Assembly: GCF_019320115.1 (NCBI RefSeq)
Contig: NC_089587.1
Location: 106,255,158-106,319,157 of the forward strand
DNA from: Miscanthus floridulus
Lineage: Eukaryota; Streptophyta; Magnoliopsida; Poales; Poaceae
Reading direction: 5' to 3'
DNA: 64,000 bases
In this document: piece after piece, positions 46,731 through 57,798 of the stretch
How the letters are laid out: each line of letters opens with the position of its first letter
Numbering within the stretch: position 1 is the stretch's first letter
Made by a program: the position numbers and the translations under genes
The notes under the pieces: model-generated
Seen by the model: the letters and a program-made list of their open reading frames with translations, nothing else
The model's database searches: none
What the model was told of the DNA's origin: nothing

Positions 46731-47948
46731 CACTAGTAGAGAAACAACTTTTGATCCACTTCAAAATTTGGCTTTAGTCCCGGCATTTTTTGCGCCCGGG
46801 ACTAGAGAAACCTTTAGTCCCGGTTGGTGTCTCCAACTGGGACTAAAGGTCCCTGCCCAACGGCTACTGCGCTCGGCACAGTGGCAGGGGACTTTTAGTC
46901 CCGGTTGGAGACACCAACCGGGACTAAAGGTGGACCTTTACTCCCAGTTGGAGCCACCAACCGGGACTAAAAGTCCTCTAAGTTTTAGTGCATTTATTGC
47001 CGTGCTTTATGAGCTGATGACCAGCACTGAACTTTTAGTCCCGGTGCTTTACTTGTACATGCTTGCATTTACGAGCTGATGACCAACACTGAACTTTTAG
47101 TCCCGGTGCTTTACTTGTACCTGCTTGCATTTACGAGCTTTAGTCCGCATTTACCTGCTTGCATTTACGAGCTTTAGTCCCGGCTTGTATTTACCTGCTT
47201 GCATTTATTGCTGACACTGAAAACGAAGACCTTTAGTCCCGGCTGGTATTACGAGCCAGGACTAAAGGTATACCTTTAGTCCCGGCTGGTATTATCAGCC
47301 GGGGTTAAAGGTCTTTTAGTCCCGGGCGTTTACAGGAGCCTCGATGGGCCGGCCCAGTACGCAATATGCTGGAATTGTTGGCCAGTCCCACCTATTAGCA
47401 CCACCTCGCTTGCTCAGAAGAGTGAAAGCTAACTTAAAAGCTCAGCTCTCGAACCAAGCAGCACGAACTTGAACAGGATTGTACCACCGATCCTTGACTA
47501 AAGGTCCTTCGTACTATAGTTTATATAAAATGTTGAACATTATAAACGTATGTATATTCTAGCAGCGTAGAATGCGTATTCAAAAACCAAAACGAATCAT
47601 CAATTAAAAATAGGAAAAAAAGGAAAATAGAAATAGAAACAAAAAAACCTGGTAGCAGCGTGAAAATAGAAAAAAAGGAAAATAGAAATAGAAACAAAAA
47701 AAAGAAAAAAAACCTTTAGTCCCGGTTGGGGTTACCAACCGGGACTAAAGGGTGCCGGCCTCGTGGCATGTCAGGAGGCACCTTTAGTCCCGGTTGGTGT
47801 TACCCACCGGGACTAAAGGTCCCCTTTAGTCCCGGTTCCTGACCCGGGACTAAAGGACCCCCTTTAGTTCCGGATGCTTGCTCCCGGGTGGGGAACCGGG
47901 ACTAGAGGGGGTTCCCTACCGGGAGTAAAGCCTGTCTCTGTACCAGTG
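46731..47948. mobile_element. Non-autonomous CACTA transposon inside the LTR of element D
   Basis: 1218 bp flanked by the 3-bp duplication TCC on both sides. Termini are CACTAGTAGAGAAACA and the complement CACTGGTACAGAGACA. Subterminal repeats of CTTTAGTCCCGGTTGGT and ACCAACCGGGACTAAAG are repeated many times near both ends, as in grass CACTA (En/Spm) elements. No transposase frame. Confidence 0.93.
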
Positions 47949-48338
47949 TCCTGAATATACTAAGAGATCTGTTAGGATACATATGATCCTAAGATTCATG
48001 TAATCTATTATTACTTTTTGGTTATCTCTCAGATCTAACCGACTTGTAACCCTACCCCCCAGACTATATAAGGCGGGCAGGGACCCCTTCTAATCTCACG
48101 CAATATCATATGATAGCCAATACAAACCAACAGACCACAGGAGTAGGGTATTACGTCATACTGATGGCCTGAACCTATCTAACTCATGTGTCTCTGTTGT
48201 CTTCTTGTTCTTAATTACACGCCTCACTACCGATCAATCTACCTTCATGGGATACCCCTCGGAGGACTGCCGATGATATTCTATCGACAGTTGGTGCGTC
48301 AGGTAGGGATGTGCGTGCTGTTTCTATATCCAACAAGA

Positions 48339-49555
48339 TGGTATGTTCCACAGGCTCTTCGTCCCTCCCATAGCCCGCCCAGATCTTCATGGTCGAATCG
48401 ATCTCGTGGATCATCAACGTTGATGGAGTCAGAGAGCACATCGAGCCGGTGTAGATCGATTCTACGCCGATCACCCTAGCACCTACGACTGTAGATTCAA
48501 TCTCGGAACCACCTCTAAGGTCACCTTCATCAATAACTCGCCACTCGCTTCCTCGCTACCAGAGGAGGCACATCAACAATGACGATCTGATCGCATCTAT
48601 CGATCATGTTGGTCAGAAGCTCGTCGATTGCCTCTCCATCGCCGAATCGGCTCTGGACACTCTGGTTTAGCGCCAACCACCCTCCGACCCAGATCAATCA
48701 GAGGCTACTCGGAAAACTCTAGGGGTTGCAGCTCTGCCCTTTGGGCTCACCAACATCATCGCCTCCTACCAGGATGCCCTAAGGGGAAAGTTCACCGACT
48801 AGGTTGGAGATGTCCAACCTCCCGCCAACTAGATCGTCAACAAGCCTCTGTCATCCGTCAACATGCTGCACGTTGGCTAATGCCCTGGAGTATCCCTCCA
48901 AACCATCTTAGAGGAGAATCCAGACTCTGAGTCCCAAGGCTCTACGGAGACCGTCGCTGAAACCACCACCGATCTACTTCCTCTCCCTCCTCTTCGTGGC
49001 GGGGCAATCTTCAACATCAGCGTCGACAGCCCCCCTCGGAATGGCAAAACCGAGGAGGAACGCGCCACTCACGAGAACTAGAACATCAACCGAGCACAGC
49101 ACCGAGCAAACGAGGTCGCCCTTGCGATGGCCAAGCATCAACTTGACTCACAAGGAAGGCCACTCCAACGCAACCTCGATGATGAGTTTGTCCTTGTTGA
49201 CGGCCACGAGGTCTACAAGACTCCAAGCGCTAATCTAGTAGTGGCTGCCAACGAGCTCACCCGGCTCCCGCAAACACCCGAGGTCGCAAGGTCGCCGCTT
49301 TGCTTAAAACGGCTCACTGTCAGGTCAATGAGATCCGCCAGGATCAGACCTTCATACTCCACAACCTCGATTCGCCGATGAGCCATGCCAAGATCCGATC
49401 ATCTCCCAAGTCACTTCACCGACCAGCACCGCAACGACAGACAACCTCTCCAAGGATGAGCTATGGGCAATCGCATTGAACATCACCGCCAACATGACCA
49501 GGAGGTCGACCAAGACGTCCGAGTGCACCTCAACAATCTTCGAGATGCACGACGA
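48339..49555 (+). pseudogene. Decayed gag N-terminal region of element D
   Basis: A frame starting MVCSTGSSSLP at 48339 can be read to about 49555 with frequent stops, mostly TAG (after SSLP, HIEPV, ALDTLV, KFTD, QPPAN and THEN), one TAA, and probable frameshifts beyond 49290. Readable stretches include LIASIDHVGQKLVDCLSIAE, LAMAKHQLDSQGRPLQRNLD and EFVLVDGHEVYKTPSANLV. This looks like the Gag of large grass gypsy elements (Tat/Retand or related). The lineage is from memory of similar frames and is uncertain. Confidence 0.65.
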
Positions 49556-49558
49556 CAT

Positions 49559-50534
49559 ATCTAATAAATCATCACACGAGTTGAATACATGCTTCTTCCC
49601 TACATCACAAGAGTTAGTCACATGTTGCGATTGATCACTTGACTCATGTGGTGAGCTCTTATTCTTTTATGTTTCTTTGAAAGCACTTTAATGAGAGAAG
49701 CATGTTGTTCTAATAATTCTTCATGAGATACAAGAAGTTCCTCATGAGTCAATTTTAGCTCATCATGTGAAGTTCTAAGAACATCAAGTGCTTATGTTCT
49801 TCACATGAATCCTTTAGAAAAGAGTTTTCTTTTTCCAATTTCACTGTTTTAGCTTTCTCATTTTCTAAAGACATGGTCATGCTAGCAAGTCTACTAACAA
49901 GCTCATGATATGAATCAATATGATCAACCACATTAGTATTTTGTACCTTTGTGTCACCTTGTGACATAAAGCAATGTGGTGATGTTGATGAGCTTGTAGA
50001 GACATCACTCTCATATCCATCATCTTCATCAACAACAGGTGTGCATGGAGTAGCATCATCATTTGCATCACTTGTTGCATCATCATCGATCTTGTACTAG
50101 AATCATCATCATCATCGTCATCACTTGACCATGAGGTGAAGCAATCTTCCACAATCATCGAGTTGTGGCTATGCTCAACATCCTTATGTGCCTTCTCTTT
50201 GGGCTCCTCATCATCATCATCGGAGACCATCCCATATTTTCCATTGAGATAAATCCAAATCTTATGGGCGGATTCCATATCCATCATCTCGCCAAATATG
50301 ATATCTTCCATAGGTTGATAGAAAATGTTAGTAGCTTGGCAATTGAGATGTAGGCATTTCTTTTGTGCTTGAGTTGCATTCTTTTTATCCAATGCATGAA
50401 AAAGCCCACATCTACGATCCACCACATTTGAGGGCAAATGAACTTAAAATTATTTATCATCCAATTTTTCCATCATCCAAAGTGTGTTCCATAAAAAATG
50501 GGCACTCAACATCTAGCCCGTAGTTCGCCATCCT
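49559..50534 (-). pseudogene. gag fragment of element E
   Basis: The ATG at 50534 opens MANYGLDVECPFFMEHTLDD and meets stops after about 25 codons. The frame resumes with KKCLHLNCQATNIFYQPMED and SAHKIWIYLNGKYG (UBN2-like Gag), an Asp-rich stretch (about 50100-50220) and a coiled coil (LASMTMSLENEKAKTVKLEK, 49755-49967). Several frameshifts. It is cut off at 49559 before any zinc knuckle. Confidence 0.75.
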
Positions 50535-50583
50535 CTTGGGTCAGTGAAGACCATAAATGAGAGTCCTTGGCTCCGATACCACT

Positions 50584-52092
50584 TGTAAGGTCGAGATGGC
50601 AGACTAGAGGGGGTTGAATAATCCTTTCTAAAATTAATCGCGCCGGCTAACCGAGATAAATGCGGAATTAAAACTATCGGTCTAGCCAAGACTATACCCC
50701 TCTATCTAAGTTCTCAAGCACCTTATAAAAAGATCCTAATTAGGTAACAAAGGTGCCGGGCTAGCTAGAGCTTACTTAACCAATTCTAGAAGCAAGGTCA
50801 TACAAACCTATGCAACAAGTACTTCAAGCACCGGGGGAGCTCCTACACAAACCAGTAAGCAAAAGCACAAAGCCCCTAAGCTCACTAGTAATGCTCAATA
50901 ACAAGGCTACACAAGCCAAATTAGAGAGCATAAATTATTTAGCTACACAAACTAAGCAATGTGACTAACAAGGCTACTCAAGCCAATTAGTCACGCAAGA
51001 GAGCTACTTCTATACTACACAAGGAAGAAGGTAACTAGCAAGCTACACAAGCTAACTAATTACAAGAGCAACAACACAAACACAATATGTATGAAAAGTA
51101 AATACAAGCTTGTGTATGGGGAATACAAACCAATGGAAAGAACAATGTTGACACAGTGATTTTTCTCCCGAGGTTCACGTGTTTGCCAACACGCTAGTCC
51201 CCATTGTGTCGACCGCTCACTTGGTGGTTCGGTGGCTAATAGGTGTTTCACTAACCTAGCCCACACATTGGGCGCTGCAAGAACCTACCCCAAAAGTGAT
51301 GGTAGCTCAATGACACGCTCTACTAGAATTGCTCTTCGTGGCTCCCGCGGGGTGAGCACAACACCCCTCACAAAGCACTTCTCCAGAGCACCGCATAGGC
51401 TTCTTGCGGGCTTCACAATGGAGAACTCACCACCAAGCCGTCTAGTAGGTGGCAACCTCCAAGAGTAACAAGAAATCCCCCAATCACAAAGATTTCCTAG
51501 TGCCACCAAATGCAATCCTCAAATGCACACACACTATGCTCTCAATCCCTCACTCAAATTAGCACCAAGCTTGAGAGGGAGAGAAAGGGAAAGAGGTGGA
51601 CTTCAATCTCTTATCCACACCCACAAAAGGATCTCAATATCTCCTACAAATCTTGTCTCAAACCATGGGAGAGAGAGAGGAGAGGATGAACCCTAGCTCA
51701 TAAGATGCAACAATGGGGAATGGCTAGAGAAGGAAGAAGAGAGGAGGGGAGCCAGCCTTATCCCGTCACATAGGGTCTCTCCCCACTCAGCACCCGCACT
51801 GGAATTTTCAGTCGGCGTGGATTGGAATTTCTTAGTTGGACGCTCCTCTTCCGACCGTTGGCGTTGAGGACTCCCGCACTAGAAATTCCAGCTCAGGCCA
51901 ACTAAAATTCCAGTTAATTTTGGCCAACCAACAGAGGACCCTTGCCTTAAATAATAAGCCTAGTGAGCAAGAAATTCTTGTTCACAATTCACAACTTGCC
52001 CAAAACAAGTGCTATCTCTTCCCAAAAAGCACTAAACCAATTTTAGCACTTGAGATTGCTTTTCACAAAGAATTTTCCTAGGCTTTCTCATC
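50584..52092 (-). repeat. LTR of element E, part proximal to gag
   Basis: It is joined at 52092/56372 to the remaining 0.66 kb, which runs to 57032. It contains a short inverted-repeat cluster at about 51790-51920 built on CTGGAATTT / AAATTCCAG, unlike the CCGGAC palindromes of A-C. Confidence 0.75.
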
Positions 52093-52097
52093 CATCT

Positions 52098-52966
52098 TGA
52101 TGTAGACTAGGCCCGGTCTTCCGAAAGGTATGATAGTGTCGATTGGTGGAGACTCGACGTTCATGATCTAGCCTTCGAACCAAGATTGATTCGGACCCCC
52201 GCAACCGTTACACCACTACTCCATTGGTTATCAACCACGCGAACGCGATTGACCTCACCGAGAAGGCTTTTCTGCAAGCAAATCGAGAACACAAGCAAGA
52301 ACGGGATGAACGCAATCTGAAATTGCAAATAAATATGAGGCTTATGAAATCAAGAAGGAGCTCAAGTCTTTATTCAAAAGGACTAATCGCCATAGGCGAA
52401 CAAGATCAAGAACTGGGGCCCTGGTTCACAGCAAGCGGCCTTGGCGGTGACAGTTGCAGCAAAACGATGTCTGTTTCACGAGGAAGTCAAGAACTAAACA
52501 AAACCCAAACCCTAAGGAGAGCAACGGCTGGTATTTATAGAGTCTTAGGCGTCACCCCCTGGACGCGCCCCCTAATGGGCCCAAACACAATACACGGTCC
52601 AACAGACCAAAAGACGGTGTCGCAGCACATTGATAGATTTTGGACGCTAACTTGTTTCGACGATTCCTGTTGATTCCGAAGGGATTTTGATGTGAGACCA
52701 ATTGGGTTGGCTTCCTTATCCAATTAGGTTTCCATCCATATGTGGATCATCAAAAATGGAGTCCGGATGCATCTTGGGTGACCAGTTTAAGGCAGACTAG
52801 TCCTGGAGGCCAAGATGGACTCGAACTTGATTTGGGCCTCCACCTTGGAGACTCGAACCGGATGAGCTTCGGGCCTCCTTCATGCTTAGGACACCCTCGC
52901 TGATCTCCTTGGTCTCTATATGGTTCTCCAAGCATGGTCATATGTATGGAGATCATGTCCTCATCA
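52098..52966 (-). repeat. 3' LTR of element F
   Basis: Very similar to 55499-56366. On the minus strand a TATA box (CTCTATAAATACC, about 52529-52541) marks the likely core promoter. Confidence 0.92.
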
Positions 52967-54300
52967 TCCTCCCTTTCTTGACGAAAAGCCGTCCTCGGCG
53001 TTGATTTTGTTTGAAGTCGATCCTGCACAACATGAGGACAAACGAGGTTTCCAAAATAATGGGAATGGACAATGTTGTGAGAAAGAATATGACCACATGT
53101 CCAGGTTTGTAGCATGTCTTGTCCTATAGACATGTAGTCTGCTCGATTAAAATACACACGATTTTTGCCAATACTATCCTGTAAAAGATTAGAACTATCC
53201 AAAGAAAATACAGGAATAGATGGTCTAGCAGACATAGGTAGCAACCAACAATGCTCCCCTTCTTGGAAGTGAACTTGTCTCTTTGAGGAACATGAGAAAA
53301 TGTTTGTATGATTATGGCTGACCTCTAAACGATCATAATCTTGTACAACAAAAGGAGAATTCATATTACTACGAATGTATACTCGATGTATCATATATTG
53401 TCCCTTGTTGTTATATTTACCAAAAACATGATATGTATGTCTAGAGAACCATGGCAAATCAGCATATGCATAAAGTTTCTCCTCTAAAGAACTAAGATTA
53501 CACGGAACATCAAATTCAATGTAACCCAAAGTATTTAAAGAAGACAACAATTTCAGCTCATCAACTTCACTAGCATTATGAATAACAAGTCTCATTTTCG
53601 GCACAAATATAGCGTGATCATTCTTCAATGATTGCATGGGTATAACATAAATATCATCATGCAAGTCATCTTCGTCACAAGAAACATCAAGCAAATCATC
53701 TTGTGACAAAGGTAAATCAAACGAATGCTCCACTAAAATTTACTCTATCATAGCATGATTGGTGGAAAAATTCAGCACATCAAGAGAACTCTCACCTTCT
53801 GTGAGTTTAGCATCATGGGCATTACCTTTGCTCTCATGTTCAACAGGGGTAATAGTTGATAGTTCTGAATTTTCACATGAGGCTGTGAGCTTCTCATTTT
53901 CTATCACATCATCCTCGCTCTTTTCTACATTGTCCTGCAAAAGGTTAGGCATAGCAGGAGGAATAACAACAGACTCTTCCTCTAAATGGTGCACCTCATC
54001 ATATGAAGTCAAAACAAGAGGTGGATTAACAAAGGTTTCTCGCATAAGAAGTTTCATATCATTCCAAGTTTGAGTCTTATCAGAAGGATCTAAAGACTCC
54101 CACCAAGATAAAGCAGAATGTCGCAAAACACTAACTGCATTTTTTACCTTCCTCCTTGGACACATAAAGCGAGTAGCAAATATGTTATCGATGGCAATTT
54201 CCCACTTCAAGTACTCATCAGCACCTATACCATCATAAGTCGGTGGATACGAACAACCTGTCATTGTTAGAAGACAACACAAAAGTATTATCCCTACCAA
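52750..54300 (-). pseudogene. gag-like polyprotein of element F (one nonsense codon)
   Basis: The frame from 54300 reads MTGCSYPPTYDGIGADEYLK and WEIAIDNIFATRFMCPRRK, then AVSVLRHSALSWWESLDP and WNDMKLLMRETFV. This matches the Retrotrans_gag fold of Ty3/gypsy elements (the ALSWW and L-MR-F motifs). An acidic linker follows. A TAA near 53735 interrupts the frame, which then continues in the same register for 327 codons (VEHSFDLPLSQDDLLDVSCD, HVFGKYNNKGQYMIHRVYIR) and runs into the 3' LTR. No zinc knuckle and no protease are seen. The second half is unknown to me. Confidence 0.75.
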
Positions 54301-55483
54301 CTACTTAGGTTGTGGACAAGGAAAAATAAGGCACTCAACTCTCAAGCGTCTTACCACGGTCTTACAAGTATTCTTACCAAAGCAACAGGTGGTGCAATCG
54401 GTCGGTGACTGTGATACCGTTGTAGCTTGAGTGTAATAGTTGCAAGGCGAACCTGTACTTGGTTAGAAGAAAGTGGAGCTTGGACAGGCACAATATAGTA
54501 GCAAGGAAAAACAATATTCGTAACTGAATAGCAAAGCTGAATAAGTATCCCAGGTACTTGTCTTAGTTGCTGGTCTACTCACGTTCCAAGTACCAGATGT
54601 ATCAAGTGATGTGAACAGCAAGAATATAATTAGGAACAAGGTAGAAATCAGCACACGCAAACACAGCTCAAATGGCGCTCTCTATATGCTCCTCTAGATA
54701 TTATTCCACTTTTACCCCTCTCTTTTTTCTCTATTTTTTAGCTGTCGTTGTTTTTTTGGGATTTTTTTACTTTTTATTTTTATTTTTTTTATATTTTTTC
54801 TTCACTTAGGAGCACAAAAAAAGTAACCACAGAAAATATGAGCTTAAACAAGTGAAAGACGTGGCCTGTGGAATTTTCAGAAGACGTACTCAAAATCGAC
54901 AAAGACCTTGTGACCACGAAAAGAGGATCTTCTGATCACTTTTTGACCAAAATAAAAATCTCTGACCCTGATAGAGCAGGGGATGGACGGATCCGAAATT
55001 TTTTTCTGATCGGTTTTGATATATGGAACGTCGAAATCCGAGTTCGTATGCGAAAACTAGACCAGTTTGAAGAACGAACTCTGAATTAGAGGACAAAATG
55101 GGAACAATGTGCGCAAAATTGGTCACGACAGCAAGAATTTGATGGAAACAGTGAAAACAAGTGTAACAAATAAGATGATGTGGACTAGGGTTTGATGAAT
55201 ACAAAGGAAACTCAACAAGACTTGGAGATGTTCACGGATTATGATGAAAAATAAAGGGGAAAACACAAACTGGACTAAAAAACGATCTAAAACCAGCAAC
55301 AAGAACTTGACCTAGGGCACAAACTCAACAACGCAAAACAGAGACGAACTTGCACGGCACAATGAGGCTATAGGACAGGAATATGTGACAATGTATTTTT
55401 TTGGGCTTTTTTGGACTGTAGGTAATGCAAAAACAGTAACAATCTAAAAGGGGGAAACAAAGTTATACCAGACGGGCAACAAG
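54301..55483 (-). other. Leader region of element F
   Basis: Between the primer site and gag. A T-rich run (54720-54800) and no supported frame. This is where a packaging signal would lie. Confidence 0.5.
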
Positions 55484-55498
55484 GTCTCTGATACCACT

Positions 55499-56366
55499 TG
55501 ATGTAGACTAGGCCCGATCTTCCGAAAGGTATGATAACGTCGATTGATGGAGACTCGACATTCACGATCTAGGCTTCGAACCAAGATTGATTCGGACCCC
55601 CGCAACCGTTACACCACTGCTCCGTTGTTATCAACCACGCGAACGCGATTGACCTCGCCGAGAAGGCTTTCCTGCAAGCGAATCGAGAACACAAGCAAGA
55701 ACAGGATGAACGTAATCTGAAATTGCAAATAAATATGAGGCTTATGAAATCAAGAAGGAGCTCAAGTCTTTATTCGAAAGGACTAATCGCCACAGGCGAA
55801 CAAGATCAAGAACTGGGGCCCTGGTTCACAGCAAGCGGCCTTGGCGGCAACAGTTGCAGCAAAACGATGTTTGTTTCACGAGGAAATCAAGAACTAAACA
55901 AAACCCAAACTCTAAGGAGAGCGACGGCTGGTATTTATAGAGTCTTGGGCGTCACCCCCTGGACGTGCCCCCTAATGGGCCCAAACACGATACACGGTCC
56001 AACGGACCAAAAGATGTTGTCGCAGCACCCTGACAGATTTTGGACGCTGACTTGTTTCGACGATTCCCGTTGATTCCGAAGGTCTTTTGACGTGAGAGCA
56101 ATTGGGTTGGCTTTCTTATCCAATTAGCTTTCCATCCATATGTGGATCATCGAAAACGGAGTCCAGATACGTTCTGGGTGACCAGTTTATGGCAGACTGG
56201 TCTTGGAGGCCGAGATGGACTCGAACTTGATTTGGGCCTCCACCTTAGAGACTCGAACCGGATGAGCTTCGGGCCTCCTTCATGCTTAGGACACCCTCGC
56301 TGATCTCCTTGGTCTCCATATGGTTCCCCAAGCATGGTCATATGTATGGAGGTCATGTCCTCATCA
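55499..56366 (-). repeat. 5' LTR of element F
   Basis: Partner of 52098-52966. The primer site follows on the minus strand. Confidence 0.92.
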
Positions 56367-57032
56367 CATCTCACCACGTCACTAAGCGCAATGCATATGC
56401 AAATGAAACTCACCCTTAGTGGCACTAGATAACCGTTGTAATTAAAGATTTTTCCTATTTATAGTATGGCTATCTATCCTAAACCTGGTCATAAACTTCT
56501 TAACACACCTATGACCGGTGAAATGAAATGCCCAAGGTTATACATTCGCCTTGTGCATTTTATTTTCATCTCCTCCAGTGTTGATGCAACACATGCACCA
56601 ACCTTGATCAACAAATGATATGATCCACTTCATATCATCACGTGATCTTTTTGGTTTATCGATCTTGAGCTCACTTGTTCTTCACCGTTGCTTTGGTCCA
56701 TCGGCGCCAAGTCTTGCTCAAGCTTCTCCGCCACGTGGTTTATCGCTTCAAAGCCTCCGATTTGCCCTTCACTCTTGCAACCGGTCCATCAAGCCAAGCC
56801 TCATCTTGATCTTCTCCACCTTAGTCACATGACTCAATATTATGTCTCATATGCAATGAGCTCCTTCATCATATGTGTGAGCCTTGCAAGATATTCAAGC
56901 CATTTTCACCTTAATGGCATGTGTTGCTCATACAAGTGTACATGTGGACTAATTACCTGTGTAATTCACATAAACACTTATTAGTCTACCTAGATTGTCA
57001 CTCAATTACCAAAATCAAACAAAGACCTTTCA

Positions 57033-57798
57033 GCCGGGGTGGGGGGAGCCGCCCAATCTTCTACAATACCGCCGCGCCATCTCCATGGATCTCGCTCATG
57101 CTCTATAGATCTCACGGGGTGGGGGAGAGGGCCACCAGATCTGTGGCATTAGGGGCTCCCGGTGGGTGAAGACGCCGGGATGGGGGAAGGGGCGCCACCA
57201 GGGTGAGGGAAAGAGCCGCTGGGGTGGGAGAGGAGGATGCCGGGATGGGGGAGGGCACGCACCGGGGTGGACAAGCGAGAAAGAGAGCGGAGCAGCCGGG
57301 AAGCATAAAAGAGAGGAGCTCGTTAGGCAGGCGGCCCGTGCGGAGCGAGACTAGGCGGCCAGGAGTTGACTTTGCTTTTTTATTTAGGCAATAGGCACGT
57401 GCGGCTAGTGACGAAGCTAGACTAAACTAGAAGGGGTGCTCTTATCTTGTAGATTCGTGAACTTGATCCGTAACCATGTGCATGTCACGCCACAGTCGCT
57501 GGCGTCAGACGTCCGCAGCATTATCTATTCAGTATCCTCGTGAACTCGTCAGTTCGTCGGTGGTCATGCCTCGAAATTGTAGTCCAATCAGAGCGGCGCC
57601 GTCTCTAGTCGAGACCCTCCGCCGCCGAAAGGTCGTGCTGCTGCAACGTCGCCGTGGATGCGTCCGACTGAACCTGCGGAAACAACAACGCGCAGGTCGC
57701 AGTCGGACGGGTACGTGGGACGATTACGCAAATGTTTTGGGCCTCACCTCCTGTGGCTCTAGGCTGTGGCCTCCGCCGACAGGCTCATATAGAGTCAT
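57033..57798 (+). promoter_or_regulatory. GC-rich upstream region of the carboxylesterase gene
   Basis: 57040-57330 is G-rich with a repeated unit (GCCGGGATGGGGGA at about 57174 and 57239). A CCAAT-like string (GTCCAATCAG) lies at about 57579. AAGCATAAAAGAG at about 57300 is TATA-like but far from the coding start. No other gene is supported; several long frames here are products of the high GC content. Confidence 0.35.

Larger units (their letters stand above)
46596..49558 (+). mobile_element. Element D: Ty3/gypsy 5' LTR plus gag start (truncated)
   Basis: The LTR begins TGTAGGGGGTACGACC at 46596 and ends ATTCTATCGACA at 48290, 474 bp without the nested CACTA element. A TATA box (ACTATATAAGG, about 48062) lies upstream of the leader. 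The primer site TGGTGCGTCAGGTAGGG starts at 48293. A decayed gag follows and stops at about 49558, where minus-strand copia DNA (element E) begins. No pol and no 3' LTR are seen. Confidence 0.8.
52098..56366 (-). mobile_element. Element F: complete gag-only LTR retrotransposon nested in element E
   Basis: LTRs of 869 and 868 bp (52098-52966 and 55499-56366), both TGATGTAGAC...CCTCATCA, are flanked by a perfect 5-bp duplication CATCT (52093-52097 and 56367-56371). On the minus strand the primer site TGGTATCAGAGAC lies at about 55484-55496 and a purine tract (AAGAAAGGGAGGA) abuts the left LTR. The 2.5-kb interior holds one gag-like frame and no pol motif. This is the layout of small non-autonomous gag-only (TR-GAG type) elements. 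It relies on another element's enzymes. Confidence 0.92.
49559..57032 (-). mobile_element. Element E: 5' LTR and gag fragment of a Sirevirus-like copia element, split by element F
   Basis: On the minus strand the LTR runs from 57032 down to 50584 (TGAAAGGTC...CTTACA), about 2.17 kb once element F is set aside. A primer site is at 50569-50581 (TGGTATCGGAGCC on the minus strand). A gag fragment follows to 49559, where it abuts element D. No pol and no second LTR are in the window. Confidence 0.8.
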
